Below, in pieces: positions 9,039 to 16,790 of a DNA stretch of 64,000 nucleotides. Positions within the stretch are counted from its first letter, which is position 1, and every line of letters begins with the position of its first letter. The stretch is taken from contig CALTVC010000009.1 in the NCBI GenBank assembly GCA_943912855.1, positions 105,567 through 169,566 of the forward strand, given 5' to 3'. A model generated the notes under the pieces. That model did not search any database, was not told where the DNA came from, and was given only the letters and a program-made list of their open reading frames with translations. Source of the DNA: an uncultured Flavobacterium sp. Lineage in GTDB: Bacteria; Bacteroidota; Bacteroidia; Flavobacteriales; Flavobacteriaceae. Made by a program: the position numbers and the translations under genes.

Positions 9039-11352
9039 CCTGGCACTGCTCATTACGGTAGAAGCTGTTGCCTGTGGCTGGGGCGATGATTACGAAACGC
9101 TTAGGTTAGCTGTGTTTAAATCGGCTACACCTGCTATGGAAAAGTTTAGCCCGTTTTATTATTCTGAGCATTATTTTAATGAATACGAAATTAAGGATAC
9201 ACAAGACCGCCAGCGTAATTGCGCCGAGTGGCGTGACCGCCTTGGCAGTGATGTAAACCAGGACGATATTTATAAAATACAATATTCCACTAAACCCGAA
9301 AGGTTTCAAACGGCTTATAAGGAGGAGACTTTACAGGAAACTTTTGAAGGAAATACGTTTATAAAAGCCCTGCTAAAACCAGTTAATAAACCATTGCTGG
9401 AGTATTTTGTATTTGCCAAAGAGATGGAATATGAGGGAAATCCGCAAGATTCTAACTGGGAAAGCTGGGACGATAATGCGCCAAGAAGCTATTGGGACTT
9501 GCCTGAAGATACTACTGGTGTAGATTATAAAACATTATTACCCATACAAAAGCGGCTTGATGCGTGCAAGGATACTTTTTTGCAGCAACGCTATGCCTTT
9601 ATGCTCATCCGTTATGGCAAGCGGGATAATGTAAAGCCACTGTACAACAAATACTTTGCAAACGAAAATGTGAAGAGTGTTGCCAAAGCCTGGGCTACGC
9701 TTTTCTACGCCTATGCCACAGAAGATAAGGCAGAACAAAACTATTGGCTGAGCAAATGTTTCGACTTGTGTAATGAGAAGGTGATAGCCGTAGCCCAATC
9801 GTATAATCGCGAAGCCCAGCAGCAAACCCTGAAGTTAGCAAAGAATGACCACGAACGTGCTGTGATTTTAACCCTTGATGCTATGCGAAATCCGGGGCCT
9901 GTTTTTGAACAGATTAAGAAAGTGAACCGTTTAGCCCCTGGTAGCAGTTATGTAGACCTGCTTATATCAAGGGAGATAAATAAGTTTGAAGACTGGCTTT
10001 TTGCGGTACAGATGGAAGGAAATTCGCCCGATGTGTATGCTGATGTTTGGGAGGGGCAGGATAGTTATACCGTAGCCCGTAAAAAGAATTACCTTAAAGA
10101 TATGGCATATCTGCGCCGTTTCAGGGACTACCTTATTGATGTATATGGCAAAACACCCGCCAGAGTCAACCATGATTTTTTGGCATCGGCCATAGCCCAC
10201 CTGAGTTTTATGGGCGATTTTACAGAAGAAGGTTATAAGTATGCCAAAGCAATATCGGAAAATGCACCTGAATCGGTTTTAGTGCAAAAGTATACCGAGT
10301 TGGCACTCATTGCTCTTAAGCAAAAAGATATATCCGAAGATTCCACTAAACAGCAGCTCTACATTGCCCTAAAAAACCTTGATGGATTAGCCAGAAAAGA
10401 CGAAGCTTACCTAAAAAGCCTTTACACCCTGTTACGTCTTATGGCTGCTGCTTATAATAAAAAGGGGGACATGGCTACTGCATCGTTATTGTTTAACGCC
10501 AGCCAGTCGTACAAAAGTTCTTTAGAGTTGTCTTATTTTTCGAATAAAGAACCGTACGGTTATGATTTTGTGGCGTATTTAGATCAGTATGCAACACTCA
10601 GAGATGTAGACAACCTGATAGCGCTTATTGATAAAAAAAATAAAACGTCCTTTGAAGAATTTCTTTGTAGAAGTTCTCTTACGTATAAGGCGTGTTACCT
10701 TGATTTTAAAGGTACGCTGGCTTTCAGGCAGGATAAATTGACTGAAGCTTACGAAGCTTTTGCACAGGTGCCTGATTCGTCTGCCTTTAAATTGCTGCCG
10801 TATAGTTATGAGTCCGGCGCTGATTCTATTAATCCGTTTTACCCACGGGTGCTGGATTATGCCATAAAACCTGCTGAGGTAGGGCATGGGTTTACCAAAA
10901 AGGCTTTCCTGAAAGAAATGCTGCGCCTTAAAACCAAAACCGATCCCGATAGTTACCTAAAGCTGGGGCACGCTTACTATAATACAGGTTATCTGGGCAA
11001 TGCCTGGTTTATGTGCGCCTATTATCAGGGTAATGAGTACTGGCAGGTAGAGTTTGGTAGTCTGGCAAAAAATAAGCGAAAGTATGGTAACGGCAACTAT
11101 GCTAATCTCACTACTGCAAGAGCCTATTACCTCAAAGCCTATAATGTGGCAACAAACAACGAGCAGCGTGCGTTGGCCACATTGATGTTGCACGTATGCG
11201 AACGTAATTTTGATTATACAAGTGATTTCAGCTGGTCAGATGAGGAAGTATTCAAACCTACTGATTGGGTAAAGCGGTTTTACGGGACTTATGCGACGAC
11301 CAAAACCTTTAAACAATACAGTTGCCCGAATCTGGAAATGTATTTAAAGTAA
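8992..11352 (+). CDS. Uncharacterised large exported protein (786 aa)
   Basis: Starts 47 bp before the stop of the lipoprotein gene. The N-terminus has a signal sequence (hydrophobic residues about 12-27) ending in VEAVACGWGDD; Cys28 could be a lipidation site with a poor lipobox or simply follow a signal peptidase I site. The rest is mostly helical, with recurrent Tyr/Ala/Leu-rich segments (for example TSLFNASQSYK-like and LKLGHAYYNTGYLGNAW) that look like TPR-type repeats, and it ends without a membrane anchor. I do not recognise the family. The N-terminal AxACGWGD pattern is familiar from Bacteroidota exported proteins. Function is unknown; genetic coupling to the lipoprotein is the only clue. 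Confidence 0.6.
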   Translation: MALKQFPVITRFLAVSLALLITVEAVACGWGDDYETLRLAVFKSATPAMEKFSPFYYSEHYFNEYEIKDTQDRQRNCAEWRDRLGSDVNQDDIYKIQYSTKPERFQTAYKEETLQETFEGNTFIKALLKPVNKPLLEYFVFAKEMEYEGNPQDSNWESWDDNAPRSYWDLPEDTTGVDYKTLLPIQKRLDACKDTFLQQRYAFMLIRYGKRDNVKPLYNKYFANENVKSVAKAWATLFYAYATEDKAEQNYWLSKCFDLCNEKVIAVAQSYNREAQQQTLKLAKNDHERAVILTLDAMRNPGPVFEQIKKVNRLAPGSSYVDLLISREINKFEDWLFAVQMEGNSPDVYADVWEGQDSYTVARKKNYLKDMAYLRRFRDYLIDVYGKTPARVNHDFLASAIAHLSFMGDFTEEGYKYAKAISENAPESVLVQKYTELALIALKQKDISEDSTKQQLYIALKNLDGLARKDEAYLKSLYTLLRLMAAAYNKKGDMATASLLFNASQSYKSSLELSYFSNKEPYGYDFVAYLDQYATLRDVDNLIALIDKKNKTSFEEFLCRSSLTYKACYLDFKGTLAFRQDKLTEAYEAFAQVPDSSAFKLLPYSYESGADSINPFYPRVLDYAIKPAEVGHGFTKKAFLKEMLRLKTKTDPDSYLKLGHAYYNTGYLGNAWFMCAYYQGNEYWQVEFGSLAKNKRKYGNGNYANLTTARAYYLKAYNVATNNEQRALATLMLHVCERNFDYTSDFSWSDEEVFKPTDWVKRFYGTYATTKTFKQYSCPNLEMYLK

Positions 11353-11354
11353 AT

Positions 11355-11382
11355 TTGTATCACCGAAAAAACTGTACATTTG
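11355..11382 (+). promoter_or_regulatory. Promoter of the class V aminotransferase gene
   Basis: TTG at 11355-11357, 17 bp, then TACATTTG at 11375-11382, both exact consensus matches. The start codon at 11403 lies about 15 bases after the expected transcription start. Confidence 0.8.
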
Positions 11383-11402
11383 CCCTAACAACACGAAATC
11401 GT

Positions 11403-12902
11403 ATGCTTACAGCCGAACAGAAAACGCAATTGTCTGCCCTTGAGGACTATTTTTGTAAATTCAGGGATAATATCATAGGTGTAAACCAAGAGTTTACATC
11501 GCCTTACGGGCTTAAAAAAATGGTGTATACCGACTGGACTGCCAGTGGACGCCTGTACCGCCCCATAGAGGAAAAAATGATGAACGATTTCGGGCCGTTT
11601 GTAGCCAATACGCATACTGAAACTACTGTGAGCGGTACGGCAATGACCAATGCCTACCATGAAGCACGCCATATTATAAAACACCACGTTAACGCAGGTG
11701 CTGATGATGTTCTGATTACCGATGGTACGGGAATGACGGGTGTGGTAAATAAATTCCAGCGTATACTGGGGCTTAAAGTACCCGAAAATCTTAGGGCGTA
11801 TACTACTATTCCGGATGAAAAAAGGCCGGTAGTATTCGTTACCCACATGGAACACCACAGCAACCAGACGTCATGGCTGGAAACCATAGCCAAGGTGATG
11901 GTTATACCTGCCTGTCCGCAAGGCTTGGTATGCCTGGATAGCTTTGCTAAACTACTCGAAGAGCATAAAGATAATACGCTCAAAATAGCATCGGTAACAG
12001 GATGCAGTAATGTTACAGGCATTAAAACGCCCTACTACGAAATTGCCAAGATGGTACACGCATACAACGGTGTGTGTTTCGTAGATTTTGCGTGTAGCGC
12101 GCCTTATGTAGCCATAGACATGCACCTGGAAAACGACCCGGAGGCGTATCTTGACGCGATATTCTTTTCGCCGCACAAGTTTTTAGGTGGTCCCGGTACA
12201 GCGGGAGTGTTGGTCTTCAACAAGAAGTTGTATAAGAATATGGTGCCCGACCATCCGGGTGGAGGGACCGTAAGCTGGACAAACCCTTGGGGCGAACACA
12301 AATATCTTGACAACATTGAGGAGCGTGAAGACGGTGGTACGCCGGGTTTCCTACAGGTAATAAAAACTGCGCTTGCCATAAAGCTCAAAGAGCAGATGGG
12401 CGTAGATAACATTCTGAAACGCGAAAAGGAAATTACAGATTACGTGTTTGCTAACCTTGGCGAAATACAAAACCTGAACATACTTGCGCCACAGCAACAA
12501 AACAGACTTGGAGTGATTTCGTTTTATATAAACGATTTGCATTACAACCTGGGGGTAAAGTTGCTTAACGACCGTTTTGGGATACAAACCCGTGGTGGAT
12601 GCAGTTGTGCTGGTACGTACGGTCACTTTTTGTTGCACGTAGACCAGGAACAGAGCCATTATCTTACTGATAAAATAACGTTGGGCGACCTGATTCAGAA
12701 GCCGGGATGGATACGTATGTCTATTCATCCTACGACCACTAATGCAGAGATAGAATACGTTTGTGAAAGTATTAAGGCTTTAGCTGAAAACTTTACCGAA
12801 TGGTCAGCCGATTATGATTACATAAAAGGTAGCAATGAGTTTGTTCATAAAAATGAGCCTCATACCACAGATGCATTACTAAAAGAGTGGTTTACTTTAT
12901 AA
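11403..12902 (+). CDS. Class V aminotransferase-fold PLP enzyme, cysteine desulfurase-like (499 aa)
   Basis: A cytoplasmic PLP enzyme of fold type I. The start at 11403 (MLTAEQKT) is preferred over an in-frame ATG at 11322, which would overlap the previous gene and lie upstream of the promoter. The PLP lysine is Lys259 in SPHKFLGGPGTAG, the cofactor aspartate is in CFVDFACSAPY, and a conserved RGGCSCAG motif (Cys400, Cys402) sits where desulfurases and selenocysteine lyases carry their catalytic Cys. At 499 residues it is longer than IscS/SufS (about 400), and no Suf or Isc genes are nearby, so the substrate is open. Confidence 0.85.
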   Translation: MLTAEQKTQLSALEDYFCKFRDNIIGVNQEFTSPYGLKKMVYTDWTASGRLYRPIEEKMMNDFGPFVANTHTETTVSGTAMTNAYHEARHIIKHHVNAGADDVLITDGTGMTGVVNKFQRILGLKVPENLRAYTTIPDEKRPVVFVTHMEHHSNQTSWLETIAKVMVIPACPQGLVCLDSFAKLLEEHKDNTLKIASVTGCSNVTGIKTPYYEIAKMVHAYNGVCFVDFACSAPYVAIDMHLENDPEAYLDAIFFSPHKFLGGPGTAGVLVFNKKLYKNMVPDHPGGGTVSWTNPWGEHKYLDNIEEREDGGTPGFLQVIKTALAIKLKEQMGVDNILKREKEITDYVFANLGEIQNLNILAPQQQNRLGVISFYINDLHYNLGVKLLNDRFGIQTRGGCSCAGTYGHFLLHVDQEQSHYLTDKITLGDLIQKPGWIRMSIHPTTTNAEIEYVCESIKALAENFTEWSADYDYIKGSNEFVHKNEPHTTDALLKEWFTL

Positions 12903-13002
12903 TGTAACAATTCTTTAATGTAGCAATGTATCAATTTTTCAATGTAGCAATTTGTGCACCCTGCTAATTGGTACATTGCTACATTAAAGAATTATTGCAT
13001 TA
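12900..13002. repeat. Long inverted repeat spanning both convergent stop codons
   Basis: Arms 12909-12936 and 12966-12993 are complementary over 28 bp with one mismatch; pairing continues imperfectly outwards and takes in the stop codons of the genes on either side. The word AATGTAGCAAT recurs as degenerate tandem copies in the left arm and loop. It probably ends transcription from both sides, but it is far longer than an ordinary terminator and lacks a flanking T run. Confidence 0.85.
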
Positions 13003-13875
13003 ACGACGGTGCTTAAAGCGCTTGTGCGTCCAGAGGTAATAGGCAGGTTCTTTCCGAATCTGCTCTTCCAGCATTTGCATAAAACCATCGGTTACATCGT
13101 AGTTGGGTATCTGTTTAATATCGCCCTCAACTTTTATAAAAGTACATTGATAGTACCCACGCTTTATTTTTTCTATTTTGGCATACGCCATATTAAGTCC
13201 CAGCTTTTTAGCAAGCATTTCTCCACCTATCTGTATAGGCACTTCCTGTTCAAAGAATTTGCCCCAGTGTATTGCTGATGTAAGCGTAGGACTTTGATCG
13301 GTAATAAAGCCGTAAAAACCTTTTTCGCCCGTGCGGTTGTTTTTTCGCATAGTGGGTATTACTTCTTTAATGCCTAATAGTTCGGCATTAAAGTGACTGC
13401 GCATTTTCTTTACAAGGTTATCAAAATACACATTTTTAATAGGCTTGTAAATCCCATAGCCTTTATAGCCTTCTTCAAGATGTGTATGCATGAGTAAGAG
13501 CCATTCATAACTGGCGTAGTGCCCTATGAGTACAGATACACTTTTGCCTTCTTTTTCCAGTTCGTGTATTACCTCAAGGTTTGTAAATACAAAACGCTCG
13601 TTAATTTCCTTGTCTGAAATACTGAGGGTTTTTATCATTTCCAGAAAACTATCGCAAAAGTGATGGTAAAACTGTTTTTCTACCTTGCGTTGTTCCTTTT
13701 TAGTGAGTTGCGGAAGTGCCAGCTTCATATTTTCGCGTACTACGTTTTTACGATAGCCTATAATATGGTATACCAAAACGTAAATACAATCAGAAAAAAA
13801 GTATAAAAGAGGGAAGGGCAACTTGGAAATACCCCAAAGTATGGGGTAAGCCAATATGTAAGCAAGTCGTTGCAT
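13000..13875 (-). CDS. Lipid A acyltransferase-like protein, LpxL/HtrB family (291 aa), copy 1
   Basis: An inner-membrane acyltransferase that would add a secondary acyl chain to lipid A or a related lipid. It has an N-terminal membrane segment (about residues 4-40) and the family H-x4-E catalytic motif in GHYASYEW (His119, Glu124). TDQSP and a C-terminal WTHKRFKHRR follow, as in LpxL homologues. The gene next upstream on the same strand (13984-14880) is a close tandem paralogue: by my count 64 of the first 80 aligned residues are identical. A separate promoter element lies at 13898-13905. Confidence 0.88.
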   Translation of the reverse strand: MQRLAYILAYPILWGISKLPFPLLYFFSDCIYVLVYHIIGYRKNVVRENMKLALPQLTKKEQRKVEKQFYHHFCDSFLEMIKTLSISDKEINERFVFTNLEVIHELEKEGKSVSVLIGHYASYEWLLLMHTHLEEGYKGYGIYKPIKNVYFDNLVKKMRSHFNAELLGIKEVIPTMRKNNRTGEKGFYGFITDQSPTLTSAIHWGKFFEQEVPIQIGGEMLAKKLGLNMAYAKIEKIKRGYYQCTFIKVEGDIKQIPNYDVTDGFMQMLEEQIRKEPAYYLWTHKRFKHRR

Positions 13876-13897
13876 TAGGGTGATGAAAAATTTAATG

Positions 13898-13905
13898 CAA
13901 AGATA
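13898..13905 (-). promoter_or_regulatory. Likely -7 promoter element of acyltransferase copy 1
   Basis: Read on the minus strand it is TATCTTTG, an exact TAnnTTTG, 22 bp before the start codon. No good TTG lies 17-19 bp upstream; a perfect hairpin (13908-13932) occupies that position instead. Confidence 0.5.
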
Positions 13906-13907
13906 AT

Positions 13908-13932
13908 ATTTTATTCGATAGCCGAATAAAAT
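13908..13932. repeat. Perfect 10-bp hairpin between the tandem acyltransferase genes
   Basis: ATTTTATTCG (13908-13917), loop ATAGC, CGAATAAAAT (13923-13932). It may be a weak terminator for the upstream gene or an operator overlapping the -33 region of copy 1. There is no clear T run. Confidence 0.65.
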
Positions 13933-13983
13933 AGGACGGTTTTACAGCATTACGCCTTACCGGAATTTAGACAGAATATTTTT

Positions 13984-14880
13984 TTAGCAACACGTATTTT
14001 CTTCTTCTTTCTTGCAGTGTTTAAAGCGTTTATGCGTCCATAGGTAATAAGCAGGCGCTTTTATAATTTGCTCTTCCAGCAATTTCATAAAGTTATCGGT
14101 TACCTCAAAGTTAGGTATTTTCGGAATGTCGCCCTCTACTTTTATAAAAGTACATTCGTAATAGCCACGTTTTACTTTTTCAATTTTTGCATAAACTACA
14201 TTGAGTCCTACTTTTTTGGCGAGCATTTCACCGCCAATTTGTATAGGCACTTCCTGTCCGAAGAATTTCCCCCAGTGTATTGCCGAACTCAGCATAGGGC
14301 TTTGGTCTGTAACAAAACCATAAAAACCATGTTTTCCTTCACGCACATTTTTTCGCATGGTTGGTATTACATCGCGTATGCCTATAAGTTCTGATTTTAG
14401 CTTACCACGTATTTTACGTACCAGCCTGTCAAAATAAATGTTTTTTATGGGTTTGTAAATCCCAAAGCCTACGTGGGTAGTCAGGTGTTTGCTTAGCCCA
14501 AGTATCCATTCGTAGTTGGCATAATGACCGGTAAGTATGGCTACACTTTTTCCTTCTTTTTCCAGTTGCTGTAATACCTCGGGATTTGTAAGCCTGAAAC
14601 GGGTACACACTTCATCAAGCGTCATGCCCATGGTTTTCATCATTTCCAGAAAGCTGTCGCAAAAATGGTGATAAAATTCCCGCTCTATTTTTCGTTGTTC
14701 CTTGTGTGTAAGGTTAGGTAATGCAAGCTTCATATTTTCGCGAACCACTTTCTTACGGTAGCCTATAACGTGGTAAATCAATACATATGCAAAATCAGAA
14801 AAAAAGTACAATATTGGGAAAGGAAGTATTGATATGCCCCATATTAACGGATAGGCAACAATATAAGAGAGTCTTTGCAT
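13984..14880 (-). CDS. Lipid A acyltransferase-like protein, LpxL/HtrB family (298 aa), copy 2
   Basis: Paralogue of 13000-13875 with the same layout: N-terminal membrane region MQRLSYIVAYPLIWGIS, catalytic GHYANYEW (His119, Glu124), TDQSP and WTHKRFKH. I place the start at 14880 because copy 1 begins with the equivalent MQRL Met. The frame is open further upstream (to 15033), but that would overlap the divergent rhomboid gene. The C-terminus is longer and Cys/Lys-rich (KHCKKEEENTCC), the main difference from copy 1. The two copies could add different chains or respond to different conditions, which the sequence cannot show. Confidence 0.88.
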   Translation of the reverse strand: MQRLSYIVAYPLIWGISILPFPILYFFSDFAYVLIYHVIGYRKKVVRENMKLALPNLTHKEQRKIEREFYHHFCDSFLEMMKTMGMTLDEVCTRFRLTNPEVLQQLEKEGKSVAILTGHYANYEWILGLSKHLTTHVGFGIYKPIKNIYFDRLVRKIRGKLKSELIGIRDVIPTMRKNVREGKHGFYGFVTDQSPMLSSAIHWGKFFGQEVPIQIGGEMLAKKVGLNVVYAKIEKVKRGYYECTFIKVEGDIPKIPNFEVTDNFMKLLEEQIIKAPAYYLWTHKRFKHCKKEEENTCC

Positions 14881-14928
14881 TAAGCTTAAAATTTTGGTAA
14901 ATATACTCTTATTATTTAATTGAGAAAT

Positions 14929-14936
14929 TATCTTTG
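14929..14936 (+). promoter_or_regulatory. Likely -7 element of the rhomboid gene
   Basis: TATCTTTG, exact TAnnTTTG, 60 bp before the start codon. No TTG is found at the usual upstream distance. Confidence 0.45.
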
Positions 14937-14995
14937 CAATTTTTACCGGAAAGCTAAAAAAAATATTATTTCTTAGCTTTAAATAAAAACGAGCA

Positions 14996-15628
14996 ATGAA
15001 CCTGGATATTTCACTGATAGTGTTAATTTGCATTAATGCATTTGTAAGCTACAAGGGCTTTAATGATTCTTATTTTTTACGTAAATATGATTTCCATGTA
15101 GGAAGCATTCGCGCAGGGGAACAGATACGAATGTTTAGTAGCGGTTTTCTTCATGCCGATATGCAACATCTTATCCTTAACATGCTTACGCTATATTTCT
15201 TTGCACCGCTTGTATTGATTTATCTGGGCGATGTTTGGTTTCTGCTGGTGTATATTGGCAGCCTGCTAAGTGGAAGCTTACTTACGCTTTATTTGCATAA
15301 GAATGAACATAGTTATCGTGCTCTGGGTGCCTCTGGTGCCGTAATGGGAGTAGTGTTTTCGGCAGTTTTACTGGAACCGGAAGCAAAGATTAACTTTTTC
15401 ATACCTGCCTGGATATTCGGTTTACTGTATATGTTGTTCTCTATCTACGGTATGCGTGCCCGCAGAGATAACATAGGCCACACAGCCCATTTTGGTGGGG
15501 CTATGGCAGGCTATGCCATAACGCTTTGCCGTGTACCCGAATTGTTTTATACCGAAACCTGGTTGGTTATTGTTTTAGCCATCCCGATTATATTACTATT
15601 CATATTGTATAAAACAGGCAAGCTTTAA
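14996..15628 (+). CDS. Rhomboid family intramembrane serine protease (210 aa)
   Basis: A six-helix membrane protease that cuts transmembrane substrates within the bilayer. Catalytic Ser113 is in GASGAVMG and the partner His165 in TAHFGGAMAGY; the L1-loop-like FSSGFLHADMQHLILNM, with the conserved HxxxN, is at residues 48-63. The length fits a minimal bacterial rhomboid. It is divergent from the lipid A acyltransferase pair and followed by a short-chain dehydrogenase gene 72 bp downstream. Its substrate is not indicated by context. Confidence 0.92.
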   Translation: MNLDISLIVLICINAFVSYKGFNDSYFLRKYDFHVGSIRAGEQIRMFSSGFLHADMQHLILNMLTLYFFAPLVLIYLGDVWFLLVYIGSLLSGSLLTLYLHKNEHSYRALGASGAVMGVVFSAVLLEPEAKINFFIPAWIFGLLYMLFSIYGMRARRDNIGHTAHFGGAMAGYAITLCRVPELFYTETWLVIVLAIPIILLFILYKTGKL

Positions 15629-15632
15629 GTAC

Positions 15633-15646
15633 ATTTACCGGTAAAT
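15633..15646. promoter_or_regulatory. Perfect 14-bp palindrome, possible operator
   Basis: ATTTACCGGTAAAT, just after the rhomboid stop and 54 bp before the dehydrogenase start. Its position suits a dimeric regulator, but there is no other support. Confidence 0.3.
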
Positions 15647-15699
15647 TTTTAAACGCGGAAGTTTTGTCAAGCAATCCGTGAATACATTCCTTAAAACAA

Positions 15700-16503
15700 A
15701 TGAGCAAAGTAGTATTTATAACCGGTGCGTCTTCAGGCATTGGTAAATCCATAGGAGAGTTTTTACACCATAAAGGGTATCGTGTGTACGGTACGAGCCG
15801 AAATCCACAAAACATAAGCGGTTCGTTGTTTCCGCTTGTGGCTCTTGATGTGCGTAATGCCGAAAGCATAAAAACTGCTGTAGCGCAGGTTATAGCCGAA
15901 GCAGGAGCCATAGATGTACTGGTAAACAATGCAGGTGTGGGCATAACAGGTGCGGTAGAGGAAATACCAGCCGATGAAATACGTAATAACTTTGAAGTAA
16001 ACCTTTTTGGCCCAATAGAGGTTATGAAAGCCGTGTTGCCACAAATGCGTGTACAGAAAAGCGGACTTATCATTAACATTACCAGTATAGCGGGGTATAT
16101 GGGGTTACCGTATCGTGGCGTTTATTCGGCATCTAAGGGAGCTTTAGAACTCATTACCGAAGCCATCCGTATGGAGGTAAAAGGTTTTGGTATAAATATA
16201 ACTTCGGTTGCTCCGGGCGATTTTGCCACTAACATAGCAGCCGGACGTTATCACGCTCCGCTGGTTAAAGGCAGTGCCTACGAAGTGCCTTATGGCAATA
16301 CCCTAGCCATGATGAACGAACACGTAGATGCCGGTAGCGATCCTGCGCAGATGGCTGAGGCTGTGTTTGCTATAATTAATAAAAGTAAACCAAATGTACA
16401 TTACAGGGTAGGGGTGTTTATGCAGAAATTCTCTATTGTTTTAAAGAAAATCCTGCCCGATACCGTGTACGAAAAAATGCTGATGAACCACTACAACCTG
16501 TGA
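15700..16503 (+). CDS. Short-chain dehydrogenase/reductase (267 aa)
   Basis: A classical SDR with a Rossmann fold: TGASSGIG cofactor loop at residues 8-15, NNAG at 76-79, catalytic Ser129 in INITSIAG, and YSASK with Tyr142 and Lys146. The 30-34 region (YGTSR) has an Arg after the second beta strand, favouring NADPH. The C-terminus extends past the core with a basic amphipathic end. Its substrate cannot be predicted from sequence. It is the last gene before the his regulatory region. Confidence 0.9.
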   Translation: MSKVVFITGASSGIGKSIGEFLHHKGYRVYGTSRNPQNISGSLFPLVALDVRNAESIKTAVAQVIAEAGAIDVLVNNAGVGITGAVEEIPADEIRNNFEVNLFGPIEVMKAVLPQMRVQKSGLIINITSIAGYMGLPYRGVYSASKGALELITEAIRMEVKGFGINITSVAPGDFATNIAAGRYHAPLVKGSAYEVPYGNTLAMMNEHVDAGSDPAQMAEAVFAIINKSKPNVHYRVGVFMQKFSIVLKKILPDTVYEKMLMNHYNL

Positions 16504-16558
16504 GTTTATCCAAGGCCATTTTTATGGTCTGAAAAAAATATTTGTTAATGTGGGTATA

Positions 16559-16584
16559 TTGTAAAAACTTTTCTCCTACATTTG
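16559..16584 (+). promoter_or_regulatory. Histidine operon promoter
   Basis: TACATTTG (16577-16584) is an exact -7 match; a TTG lies at 16559-16561, at a slightly short 15-bp distance. Transcription from about 16590 would place the leader peptide start 20 bases into the RNA. Confidence 0.65.
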
Positions 16585-16609
16585 CCTCAGTCATAAAAGA
16601 CAAAAAACT

Positions 16610-16672
16610 ATGATTTTTAATCAACTGCATCATCATCATTTCAGCACTGGCTCAAACGCGAGGAGGAAATGA
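16610..16672 (+). CDS. hisL: Histidine operon leader peptide (20 aa, four consecutive His)
   Basis: A 20-codon reading frame starting MIFNQL, followed by HHHH (CAT codons 16628-16639), then ten further residues and TGA. It sits between the his promoter and a terminator upstream of hisG. Ribosome stalling at the four His codons under His-tRNA shortage would leave the antiterminator segment, which starts 12 bases after the last His codon, free to pair. It is a regulatory peptide, not expected to have a function of its own. Confidence 0.88.
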   Translation: MIFNQLHHHHFSTGSNARRK

Positions 16673-16729
16673 TATGGCAGTAACCTAAAATATTCCACAA
16701 ACCCGTTTGAGTAATCAGGCGGGTTTTTT
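16651..16729 (+). promoter_or_regulatory. Histidine operon attenuator (antiterminator/terminator)
   Basis: Two mutually exclusive pairings are visible. Antiterminator: CTCAAACG (16651-16658) with CGTTTGAG (16704-16711). Terminator: AAACCCG (16699-16705) with CGGGTTT (16720-16726) followed by a T run to 16729. The two share bases 16704-16705 and compete for the stretch around them. A ribosome that reaches the leader stop at 16672 would cover the first segment and let the terminator form; a ribosome stalled at the His codons would not. Confidence 0.85.
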
Positions 16730-16790
16730 GTTTGGCTTTATTTTCCTTCTCCATACATCCTGCTCATTACTCAGGCACATTGCAAACAAA

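Noticed and set aside
11322..11402. Earlier in-frame start for the class V aminotransferase
   Set aside because: It overlaps the preceding gene and lies upstream of an excellent promoter at 11355-11382.
14881..15033. Extended N-terminus for acyltransferase copy 2
   Set aside because: It would overlap the rhomboid gene; copy 1 begins at the equivalent MQRL Met, and the extra residues are not family-like.
16513..16530. Short hairpin AGGCCAT/ATGGTCT after the dehydrogenase gene
   Set aside because: Only 7 bp with a G-U pair and followed by A residues, so not a credible terminator.
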